Positions 1 to 7,453 of a stretch of 57,311 nucleotides of DNA are shown here, one piece after another (position 1 is the first letter of the stretch; each line of letters opens with the position of its first letter). Source of the DNA: a virus. The notes under the pieces were generated by a model. The model saw only the letters and a list, made by a program, of their open reading frames with translations, had not been told where the DNA came from and ran no database searches. The translations under genes were made by a program, and so were the position numbers. Location of the stretch: positions 1-57,311 of IMG/VR virus record IMGVR_UViG_3300047317_000481. The stretch is one strand, 5' to 3'.

Positions 1-2712
1 GCTACTAACTCCGCTGTCATTGGGAACCAGGCCGGGGTCCTCGCCGCCAACGCCAGTTGCGCCTCGCTTCTACTCATGCAGTCAGACTTCGATATGACCT
101 GGGACTGCGTAGTTGCGCCGGGTGGCGGTGCGGGAGCGAACTTCTACGTCTGCTTGAGTAACTACGATCAGGGCACTTGGAACGGCATCGCTATTGGATA
201 CAATGCCGGTACTTGGTACGCGACCTCCTACACCGCAGGTAGCGGTTCTCCAGCAGGAAGCGCAGCCAGTGCCGCGATCCAAGCTGGTGAGACGTATCTC
301 ATCTCGAAGAGAGGGACAACTGTCTCTTTCTTCAAGTCAACTACTGGCGGACCATTCACGTTGATTATGAGTTTCGGCGTAGCGGGCACTTTCGGAGCTG
401 GCGCTTTCGGCACAGTCTTCACCGATACAACGCAGCGCTGGGACAACCTTCGCGGCGGGCCTCTAGCTCCCATTCCGATATCGAGTACGGATGCGAATGG
501 AGCGACGACCGAGAGTGCGTCCTTCGTTGCTCAATTGGTCGGGACCGACCCGACTGGTCCGGAGATTGAGCTAGCTACACTAGTCACGCAACTGTCGGCC
601 TCCGACTTGAACGGGACGACGACCGAGGCTGCGACGCCAAATACCCTGGTTGCCTCGACGGATACGAACGGAACGACAACCGAGTCTCAATCCGTCAATA
701 TAGTTCAGGCGGTCTCAGCAACCGACACGAATGGAACGACGACTGAGGCGCAGTCGGTCGTTGTTTCGATCTCGACCTCGGATGCGACTGGGACGGCGAC
801 CGAAGCGCAATCAGTCAAGGGCGTCGTCTCTACCGCTGATGTCAACGGGACTGTGACCGAAGTCGGGACGGCAGTCCAGGGAGTCGTCCCGATCAGCGGA
901 TCGGACTCGGGCTCAGGTTCTGAGACTGCGACGGTGAAGGCGGTTCTTGCCGTAGCCGACGGAATGGCGGGGGTATCGTACCACGACACAATTGTCGGTG
1001 GCGGGCCATACGCCTACTATCGCTTGGGTGAGTCCTCGGGAACGAGTGCCGCTGAAGAGATCAGCGGATACAGCGGTACCTTTGTCGGTAGTCATGGAGG
1101 CCCAACTCTCGGACAGGCGGGGATCCCCGGCGGGCAAGGGAGCACAGCGATAGGAGGAACGGGTGGCGACTCGGTAGCTCTAACCAATCTCCCGGTCGCT
1201 TGGACGTTCAATCAGAACTTCACCTTTGAGGCGTGGCACAAGCTGACATCCTCGGGCGATGTGGGTCTGAAAGACTACGGGATCGTCGGCGCTTGGCGTA
1301 ATACCATTGGCAACGACCTCAAGATGATGATCTGGGCCGACTTTTTCTCGTCAACCGGGAACTACGGAGTTGCGCATGATGACTCACCCACCTATCTGAC
1401 CTCGACGGTAGCTCCGACCCTCAACGTCTGGCACCATCTCGTTGCTACATATGAGTTCGCAGCCGGTGTTTACACCTGGCGCTTCTATGTGGATGGGATC
1501 CTTGCGGATACGAAGGTTCATCAGAACCCGTCTATCCCAAGTCCGACCAACTATTTTGAGATCGGTTCCTACGCGGGTGGCACCCAGAACTTCGTAGGAG
1601 TAATTGACGAGACTGCGTTTTACCAACGTGCCCTCGCGCCCGCAGAGATCCTCAATCACTACAACGTTGGTATGGGGCTCGTCTCCGGAGGGGCGAGCGA
1701 GACCGCCACCGTCAATACGAGCAACGCGATCTCGGCGAGCGACTCCGGCAGCGGTAGCGACTCCGCAACTCTCAAGGTCGCAGTCTCTTCCTCGGATGCC
1801 GGCCTCGGTTCCGAGTCTCAGAGCCTAGCGGCTGGCGGGCTAGTCTCGTCCTCCGATACGAACCTGCCCGTCACGGAATCTCCTGTTGTACGAGCCTTCC
1901 TCACGTCTTCGGAGGTCTCCGGGCCGACTACCGAGTTTGCGCTAGCTCCCGCAGGCTCTCTCCCCGGCTTCGACACAGGGACGGGATCCGACCTCGCATC
2001 TCTCATCGTCAAGGTAGCGGCGACCGACTTGAACGGGACGACGACCGAGACGGCTGCGCCTGCCGTCCCGGTCCTGACGATCGATGCGGGAACCAGCAGC
2101 GAGAGTACGAGCGTCAGCGTCAAGCTAACGGCGACCGACTCGGGGACAGACAGCGAGAGTGCGGCGACCGGTCAAGGCGCGGCGGTCTCCGGATCCGATT
2201 CTGGGTCGGCCGTGGAGGGCGCGTTTGTTCTCGTCCTGGTCACGTCGGTTGATCATAACGGTGTCGCCGTTGAGTCGGCCTCGCTTCTCTTCCTGACTCA
2301 AGGGTCCGATCTCGGGACAGGGATCGAATCTGCCTCGATATTGGCGCGGATATCTACTTTCGACGCCGGGATCGAGACTTCCAGCGGCTCGGTCGTTGTA
2401 CGAATCTTCGCGCTCGACAGCGGCACGGCAACCGAGATTGTCACCGGCCAGGCGTTTTCGACCGGCGACAGCGGGGCTGGTCTTGATCTAGAGACGCTTC
2501 GCGCGGCGATCAACGATAGCGACCTTGGTTACGCGAGCGACGATGAGACTCGCTGGCCTCCTTTGTCCATCTTTCCTTCCATCCCGGCAGGGTCTATACT
2601 CGGGATGGCGAGGGGAGAAGTCAGCTCCCCAACTCTTTGGCGAGACGGGAAGATTGTCGGGATGGCCAGGGGAGATCGTGAGTCCCCTGCCACAGGAAGG
2701 ATCCTCAAATGA
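1..2712 (+). CDS. LamG-like repeat virion protein (5' partial)
   Basis: The frame is open from base 1, so the N-terminus lies outside the window; about 903 residues are visible. Roughly residues 25-157 form a beta-rich, glycine-rich domain that resembles a concanavalin/LamG fold. Residues about 327-557 form a second, clearer LamG-like domain (FTFEAWHKL, NVWHHLVATYE, VIDETAFYQRAL). Both are followed by runs of a degenerate unit of about 20 residues with the core D-x-NGTTTE-x-xS. Such domains bind glycans or decorate capsids and fibres. It is the first structural gene seen and overlaps the next start (ATGA). I infer a capsid decoration or adhesion protein; a tail fibre part is the alternative. 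Confidence 0.6.
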   Translation, partial: ATNSAVIGNQAGVLAANASCASLLLMQSDFDMTWDCVVAPGGGAGANFYVCLSNYDQGTWNGIAIGYNAGTWYATSYTAGSGSPAGSAASAAIQAGETYLISKRGTTVSFFKSTTGGPFTLIMSFGVAGTFGAGAFGTVFTDTTQRWDNLRGGPLAPIPISSTDANGATTESASFVAQLVGTDPTGPEIELATLVTQLSASDLNGTTTEAATPNTLVASTDTNGTTTESQSVNIVQAVSATDTNGTTTEAQSVVVSISTSDATGTATEAQSVKGVVSTADVNGTVTEVGTAVQGVVPISGSDSGSGSETATVKAVLAVADGMAGVSYHDTIVGGGPYAYYRLGESSGTSAAEEISGYSGTFVGSHGGPTLGQAGIPGGQGSTAIGGTGGDSVALTNLPVAWTFNQNFTFEAWHKLTSSGDVGLKDYGIVGAWRNTIGNDLKMMIWADFFSSTGNYGVAHDDSPTYLTSTVAPTLNVWHHLVATYEFAAGVYTWRFYVDGILADTKVHQNPSIPSPTNYFEIGSYAGGTQNFVGVIDETAFYQRALAPAEILNHYNVGMGLVSGGASETATVNTSNAISASDSGSGSDSATLKVAVSSSDAGLGSESQSLAAGGLVSSSDTNLPVTESPVVRAFLTSSEVSGPTTEFALAPAGSLPGFDTGTGSDLASLIVKVAATDLNGTTTETAAPAVPVLTIDAGTSSESTSVSVKLTATDSGTDSESAATGQGAAVSGSDSGSAVEGAFVLVLVTSVDHNGVAVESASLLFLTQGSDLGTGIESASILARISTFDAGIETSSGSVVVRIFALDSGTATEIVTGQAFSTGDSGAGLDLETLRAAINDSDLGYASDDETRWPPLSIFPSIPAGSILGMARGEVSSPTLWRDGKIVGMARGDRESPATGRILK

Positions 2713-3431
2713 CAGTAGTTTCGTTCACAGACTACACACCGGTCCCAAGGTTCGATGACGTACCTTGGACAACCATCCTGATCGAGGAGAGCGCAGCTGA
2801 CACCGGTCCCTGGGATCTGATTGACACCCAGGCGATGGTCCCCATCGACGCCGATCCCTCTGACCCAATCTCTCGTTCGTTCACTACCGACCAGGCTACG
2901 CTCGACCACGGTTGGTACAAGGTCTCGTTCGCTGACTCCAATAACAACATCGTGGAGACGGTACCGACCTTCAACGGCGAGGCTATCGAGTGGGTCCCGA
3001 CCCTCACCGATGTCGCGGCCGTCAACTTGATCCGCACCCGGGATACGAACGGGACTCTGCAGAACACCTTCAACGATAACACGGTTCCGACTGATGATCA
3101 GGCGCGGATGTGTATCAATAAGGCGGTCAATAATGTCCGGCCGATGATTGGGACCGACGTTCCCGAGGACCTGATCCAGGAGGCGCAGGACGTCACGTCT
3201 CTCCGAGCGATGATGTACATCGAGTTGTCGTTTTACGGGAATGAGGTCGCCCAGCAGCGTTCGATCTACGCTCAGCTGAAAGTCCTGTTCGATGAGAAGA
3301 TCAAGACTTTGGCGCAAGCAATTGCAGCCGAAGAGTCCGGGCAGAGTCCGACCGACGCGCTCGCGGGCGCAGGAACTATGCCGTCCTACGGCTTCCCGCC
3401 TGACGACAATATGTACTGGAGACCCTGGTAG
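2709..3431 (+). CDS. Putative head-tail connector/adaptor
   Basis: 240 residues. The N-terminal half (about 1-95) is beta-rich and resembles a fibronectin-III-like module (WTTILIEESAADTGPWDLID, GWYKVSFADS). The C-terminal half is helical, with a WVPTLTDVAAVNLIRTR segment like the start of gp6/gp15-type head-tail adaptors, followed by long helices. It sits immediately before a Mu gpG-like morphogenesis gene and a tail-completion gene, the usual place for an adaptor. The start overlaps the LamG gene by 4 bases. Function is inferred mainly from position and helical content. Confidence 0.45.
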   Translation: MTVVSFTDYTPVPRFDDVPWTTILIEESAADTGPWDLIDTQAMVPIDADPSDPISRSFTTDQATLDHGWYKVSFADSNNNIVETVPTFNGEAIEWVPTLTDVAAVNLIRTRDTNGTLQNTFNDNTVPTDDQARMCINKAVNNVRPMIGTDVPEDLIQEAQDVTSLRAMMYIELSFYGNEVAQQRSIYAQLKVLFDEKIKTLAQAIAAEESGQSPTDALAGAGTMPSYGFPPDDNMYWRPW

Positions 3432-3916
3432 TGTCCGCCGCTGCTCCCAGATTTCTTGAAGTCAAGATCTTCGGAACCGAGAGGGTCAATCGCCAACTCT
3501 TCCGAGGTGCGTTAGCGGTCGGCAACATGCAGCCCGCTCTGGAAGAGGTCGCGGACGATATGATGTACGCGATTCAGCAGAACTTCAATAGTCAGGGTCG
3601 GCGCGGCGGTGGTAGTTGGAAGTTCCTCGACAAGAACACCATCAACGAGAAGGCGAGGAAGGGCCAGGAGCCGTTCATCCTGATCGCGACTGGCGCGCTC
3701 TACGACTCGATGACGCAGCGTGGGGATTCCAATCAGCGCCTGGAAGTCACCGATCATTACGTCAGCCTCTCGTCCGAGCTTTCGTACGCCGACATTCACG
3801 TGACCGGCGGCGAGCATATGCCCAAGCGCGACTACACTCAACTATTGACGAGCGACCGCCTGCGTTGGGTAGCAATCTGCGAGGGATACCTGGAGCGCGC
3901 GATGAGTGTCGAATGA
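3431..3916 (+). CDS. Phage virion morphogenesis protein (Mu gpG-like)
   Basis: 161 residues with a GTG start that shares its G with the preceding TAG. The RGGGSWKFLDKNTINEKARKG segment followed by ILIATGALYDSM and a histidine/glycine-rich stretch is typical of the virion morphogenesis/tail-completion family (Mu gpG, P2 gpS type). These proteins help join heads and tails. Neighbours on both sides are head-tail joining genes, with 4-base overlaps suggesting translational coupling. Family assignment is from remembered motif pattern. Confidence 0.7.
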   Translation: MSAAAPRFLEVKIFGTERVNRQLFRGALAVGNMQPALEEVADDMMYAIQQNFNSQGRRGGGSWKFLDKNTINEKARKGQEPFILIATGALYDSMTQRGDSNQRLEVTDHYVSLSSELSYADIHVTGGEHMPKRDYTQLLTSDRLRWVAICEGYLERAMSVE

Positions 3917-4542
3917 CCGACAGCATCTTCGGACCCATCTTTGACGGCAGCGTTCTCACGCGAGCCGTCTTGGCAACTCTGAAAAGTTGGTTCCCGACCT
4001 ACCTGCACGAGATCGAGCTTCAACGAGGTTACCCGGTCAGAAAGATCCCGCCGCCTCGTACGTATGTCGAGCGTTGGCGGTTCGACTCCTTCCCCGACGA
4101 GCAGATCCCCATAGTTGTAGCGGTCTGCCCTGGGATGGCCGCGCCGCCGACGGCGAGCGGGGATGGAGTAGTAGGCGGCTGGTGGGCGCTCGGAGTTGGC
4201 GTGATAGCCGCCGCGAACACGGAAGAGAACTCAGAGCGTCTCGCCAAGATCTACGGTGCGGCTGCCCGGGCGATCTTGGAGCAGAAGAGCTACCTGGACG
4301 ACAGTTGGGAGTTCAGCGGGATCAATGTCCTCAATGAGAGTTACGAGGATGTCCCCGACACGGAGCAGTCTCGGACTATGAGAGCGGCTCAAGTAATCTG
4401 TCGTGTCCGGGTAGAGAACATCGTCACCAAGGGAGCCGGTCCAGCTTCTCCGGACGGTCCCGACCAGGATACTCAGCCGGGATCAGTTTGGCCAGATGTC
4501 CAGAAGGTGTTCGTCGATATCGAACGAATGGAGGAGGGATAG
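3913..4542 (+). CDS. Putative tail terminator/completion protein
   Basis: 209 residues from the ATG at 3913, which overlaps the previous stop as ATGA. A longer in-frame extension upstream merely shadows the gpG-like gene. The sequence is mixed alpha/beta, with two tryptophan-rich strands (YVERWRFDSFPDEQIPIVV, GGWWALGVGVIA) and a helix of the kind seen in Mu gp37/tail-terminator proteins, then a disordered Pro/Gly/Asp tail. Its position directly before the sheath gene supports tail completion. No catalytic motif is visible. Confidence 0.45.
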   Translation: MTDSIFGPIFDGSVLTRAVLATLKSWFPTYLHEIELQRGYPVRKIPPPRTYVERWRFDSFPDEQIPIVVAVCPGMAAPPTASGDGVVGGWWALGVGVIAAANTEENSERLAKIYGAAARAILEQKSYLDDSWEFSGINVLNESYEDVPDTEQSRTMRAAQVICRVRVENIVTKGAGPASPDGPDQDTQPGSVWPDVQKVFVDIERMEEG

Positions 4543-4757
4543 TGCCAAAGCCCACGGGTTCAACTTCCTACCGGTTCATCGGTCCTCATGCCACTGTGCT
4601 GGAGGCCGGCACGCCGCTCGGTCCGGGCGACTTCATCGATCTGGATGAGACAACGGGTCACGACCAGCGATTGGTGGATGAGGGCTGGTTGATCGAAGTC
4701 GATTCAGTCAATCCTCAGGCCACTAAAGCCTCAACGAAGAAGGAGGACGACAAATGA
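4542..4757 (+). CDS. Small protein upstream of tail sheath
   Basis: 71 residues. The start is GTG at 4542, placed by the GAGGAGGGAT ribosome site just upstream and by sharing its G with the previous TAG. The middle reads ATVLEAGTPLGPGDFIDLDE, a small beta-barrel-like pattern common in phage tail-region proteins of this size. The C-terminus is lysine/aspartate rich. It overlaps the sheath start (ATGA). No family is recognised with certainty. Confidence 0.6.
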   Translation: MPKPTGSTSYRFIGPHATVLEAGTPLGPGDFIDLDETTGHDQRLVDEGWLIEVDSVNPQATKASTKKEDDK

Positions 4758-6202
4758 GTACAGTACTCGTTCGTCCTGGCGTCAACATCTCGCTGCGAAC
4801 CACGCCGCCGACTCGCAGCGCGCCGACCGATACCGGCGTCTGGTTCGTCGCCGGTCTCGCGGACTCAGGGCCGGTGGTCCCGACCCTCGTTCAGAACATG
4901 TCCGACTTCACCCGTATCTTCGGGCCGCGCGTCTCGTACAGCGTCCTGTACGATGCCCTGGATACCTACTTCCGCGAGGGCGGGGCATCGGCCTACGTCG
5001 CTCGCGTGGTCGGCCCTGCGGCCGTCACCGCCTCCCGCAACCTGCTCGACGCGGGTGCAGCAATCGCCCTCTCGGTCACAGCACTCGGGCCGGGAGCGAG
5101 TGGCAACAACATCAAGGTTGGCGTCCGGGCAGGCGGCGCGGGCGGCACGTTCGTGCTCTTCGTTCAGGACGTGAACAACACCGAGGTCGAGACCAGCCCG
5201 GATCTCGTCGACAACAACGCGGCGGTTCTCTGGGCGCAGGGATCCGCCTACATCCGAACAGCTCTCGGAGTCTCTCTCAACGATCCGGCCACCGTCGCCG
5301 CCTCTGCTCTGACCGGCGGAAACGACGACAAGGCGAACATCGTCGATGCTCAGTGGCTGACGGCGCTCAATGCTCTGACGAGCGATCTCGGTCCTGGCCA
5401 GGTCTCGGCCCCGGGCCGGACGACCGACGTGGGGCATCAGCAGTTGGTCGATCACGCTGGTTCTCATCGGCGCGTCGCACTTCTCGATGCTCCGGATACC
5501 TCGACCGTCGCAACGCTGACTGCGAGCGCCGTAGGGGCACGGACGGGATCACAGAAGTTCGCGGCGATGTTCTGGCCGTGGCTGATCGTCCCGGGCATTG
5601 TCTCCGGATCGACTCGCTCGGTTCCTCCGTCAGCTCTGATTGCCGGCCTGCTCGCGCGCAACGACTCGGCCGGGATCGGAACTGATCAGGCGGCAGCGGG
5701 GGACGCTGGTGTCTCTTCCTACACCGCCGCTCTCTCGCAGCCAGGTGTGAGCGATACCATCCGTGGTCAGCTCAACGTCGCCTGCGTCAACGTCATCCGT
5801 CAGCTGTACGGAGCGTTCAGGAACTACGGCTGGCGGTCTCTCGTGGATCCGAACGCAGAGCCGGACTGGGTCAACTTCGGCTGTGGTCGTCTCTACGTGA
5901 GCATCTCCGCGAACGCGCAGAACATCGCGGAAGGGTTCGTGTTCGACAAGATCGACGGGCAGGGGAGAACAATCAGCTCGTTCAACGGTGCGCTCTCCGG
6001 ACTCCTGCAGACCTACTACAACAACGGCGACCTCTACGGGGCGTCAGCCACGGAAGCCTTTTTCGTGGACACCGGCTCGCAGGTCAATACCCCGACCACC
6101 ATCTCGCGGCACGAACTGCACGCCGTCTTGAACGTCAAGATGAGTGAGTTCGCCGAGATGGTCCAGATCGAGATCTACAAAAAGGCGATCACGGAGGCAT
6201 GA
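4754..6202 (+). CDS. Contractile tail sheath protein
   Basis: 482 residues. The N-terminus VLVRPGVNISLRTTPPTRSAPTDTGVWFVAG and the following repeat of GP-containing strands (ADSGPVVPTLVQNMSDFTRIFG) are characteristic of phage tail sheath subunits. The C-terminal domain has YVSISANAQNIAEGFVFDK and a final helical hook. Sheath subunits polymerise around the tail tube and contract on infection. This gene, followed at once by a tube gene, is the best evidence that the phage is a myovirus. It sits in a tightly coupled operon. Confidence 0.9.
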   Translation: MSTVLVRPGVNISLRTTPPTRSAPTDTGVWFVAGLADSGPVVPTLVQNMSDFTRIFGPRVSYSVLYDALDTYFREGGASAYVARVVGPAAVTASRNLLDAGAAIALSVTALGPGASGNNIKVGVRAGGAGGTFVLFVQDVNNTEVETSPDLVDNNAAVLWAQGSAYIRTALGVSLNDPATVAASALTGGNDDKANIVDAQWLTALNALTSDLGPGQVSAPGRTTDVGHQQLVDHAGSHRRVALLDAPDTSTVATLTASAVGARTGSQKFAAMFWPWLIVPGIVSGSTRSVPPSALIAGLLARNDSAGIGTDQAAAGDAGVSSYTAALSQPGVSDTIRGQLNVACVNVIRQLYGAFRNYGWRSLVDPNAEPDWVNFGCGRLYVSISANAQNIAEGFVFDKIDGQGRTISSFNGALSGLLQTYYNNGDLYGASATEAFFVDTGSQVNTPTTISRHELHAVLNVKMSEFAEMVQIEIYKKAITEA

Positions 6203-6207
6203 GTTAG

Positions 6208-6684
6208 ATGAGCGCAAATATCCAAGGCACTCGTCTCGACACCTGGTTCGTTACGCTCCAGGTCGAGAATCCGAACAGTCCCGGCGATTACATCCACTAC
6301 GAGGTCTGGGACACCAGAACGGGCGGGGAGATCGACTCAGAGGAGCGGATCTACTATCCAGGCGGTATGGCACCTTCATACTCGCTCGGAGGCCGGAAGA
6401 CTCCCGGCCAGTTGACGCTCTCGCGCAACTACCGGCTCGGCCGTGATCACGACGGCTACCAGGCCAACCCGGGGATCCAGCAGCTGATCGATGCTGCCGG
6501 CGTCTCGCGGGTCATCATCTCGGCCACGCCGATGGACCGTTACAAGAAGCACCACGGGCGTCCGATTGTCTGGACGGGGACTCTCAAGACCGTGACGCTT
6601 CCGGAGCACAACTCCGAGAGCACGAGCGATCCGGGGATGATCACACTCGTCTGCACCATCGACGCCCCGCCGACCAGCACCTAG
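6208..6684 (+). CDS. Tail tube protein
   Basis: 158 residues with length and order typical of T4 gp19/P2 FII-type tube proteins. It lies directly after the sheath and before the tail assembly chaperone. The pattern of an extended N-terminal strand followed by beta strands (TWFVTLQVENP, YIHYEVWDTRTGG, LTLSRNYRLG) fits a hexameric tube subunit. GGAGG six or more bases upstream of the ATG serves as ribosome site. Assigned by size, position and fold pattern. Confidence 0.75.
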   Translation: MSANIQGTRLDTWFVTLQVENPNSPGDYIHYEVWDTRTGGEIDSEERIYYPGGMAPSYSLGGRKTPGQLTLSRNYRLGRDHDGYQANPGIQQLIDAAGVSRVIISATPMDRYKKHHGRPIVWTGTLKTVTLPEHNSESTSDPGMITLVCTIDAPPTST

Positions 6685-6704
6685 TAGGAAGAGGAGGGAG
6701 CAAA

Positions 6705-7256
6705 ATGGAACCATTCGACCAGCCGACTCTCATTCACGAGATCACCGAGGATGAGTCTGTGAAGCCTCCGACCCTCGCCGATCAACTGCGCGAGCGCCGG
6801 ACGGAGATCGCAGAATCGAAAACGGTCATGTTGCCTTTGACCGGGTACGAGAAGTACGGAGTGCAAGTGCAGCACCGGCTCGTAGACCGAACTGAGGTGG
6901 AGGACATCGGGCGCAGGATCCTGAACGAGACGCGAGATCGTGGCGAGCGGAACATGCGCATTCTGCTCGACACGATCATCACCTCGACCGTCGGCTTCTA
7001 TCACCAGATCGAGGTGGAAGAGCCGACGGAGATCCTCAACGATCTCGACGGGGACGCTCGTGTCACCAACTGGGGTCAGTTCGCTCAGTACCTCGGTTGG
7101 CGGGTGGCGGGCGAGGATTCGTACGCGCGGGCCGCGGTGTACTGGGTGTTCGGTGGGAATGAGTTCGCCATCGGACAGTACGGGATCATGCTCAACCGCT
7201 GGATGGGGAACACGGGGATCAAGGTGGACGAAGAGTTCTTGGGGGAAATACTGTAG
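6705..7256 (+). CDS. Tail assembly chaperone, short product (gpG-type)
   Basis: 183 residues between tube and tape measure, where lambda gpG/P2 gpE-type chaperones lie. The protein is helical and acidic. The stop at 7254-7256 lies just after a run GGGGGAA, and the -1 frame stays open for a further 65 codons, so the ORF probably makes a second, longer product by frameshifting. The ribosome site GGAGGGAGCAAA before the ATG is nearly identical to those of the genes at 27438 and 38117. Chaperones of this class recruit the tape measure during tail assembly. Confidence 0.75.
   Translation: MEPFDQPTLIHEITEDESVKPPTLADQLRERRTEIAESKTVMLPLTGYEKYGVQVQHRLVDRTEVEDIGRRILNETRDRGERNMRILLDTIITSTVGFYHQIEVEEPTEILNDLDGDARVTNWGQFAQYLGWRVAGEDSYARAAVYWVFGGNEFAIGQYGIMLNRWMGNTGIKVDEEFLGEIL
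7241..7247 (+). promoter_or_regulatory. Predicted -1 programmed frameshift site
   Basis: In the zero frame the bases read TTG GGG GAA ATA CTG TAG. After slipping back one base the P-site codon stays GGG, and the A-site GAA tRNA must accept GGA. The frame then continues AAT ACT GTA GGG into the downstream extension. The heptamer G GGG GAA is weaker than lambda's G GGA AAG, so the exact slip point could be elsewhere between 7163 and 7256. Confidence 0.55.
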
Positions 7257-7453
7257 GGGTCCCAGATGAGATTAAAGCAGCAGCCCAAATCGCTCTCTCC
7301 GGACAAGATCCATTCAAGTATCTGGAGGAGAACAACTCGGAGAAGAGATCGCAGATGCAAGCGATAGCCCGCGAATACCAGAACCTGCTGCTCACACTCA
7401 ACGAGGATCTCGCGATCAAAGTCATCAAAAAACTAGGAGAGGCAACGAAGTAG
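7241..7453 (+). CDS. Frameshift extension of tail assembly chaperone (gpGT-type)
   Basis: A -1 frame, open from 7163 to the stop at 7451-7453, encodes a helical segment beginning around VPDEIKAAAQIALSG and ending VIKKLGEATK, with coding-like codons. No ATG or GTG lies near its start; the first in-frame ATG is deep inside. It ends one base before the tape measure ATG. The simplest reading is that ribosomes slip at 7241-7247 and make a fused chaperone of about 249 residues (6705-7453), as in lambda G/GT and P2 E/E'. Confidence 0.7.
   Translation, partial: GGNTVGVPDEIKAAAQIALSGQDPFKYLEENNSEKRSQMQAIAREYQNLLLTLNEDLAIKVIKKLGEATK

Noticed and set aside
7266-7367. Independent small gene starting at ATG 7266
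   Set aside because: It ends after 33 codons with Arg-rich shadow sequence, while the overlapping frame continues the chaperone to 7453.
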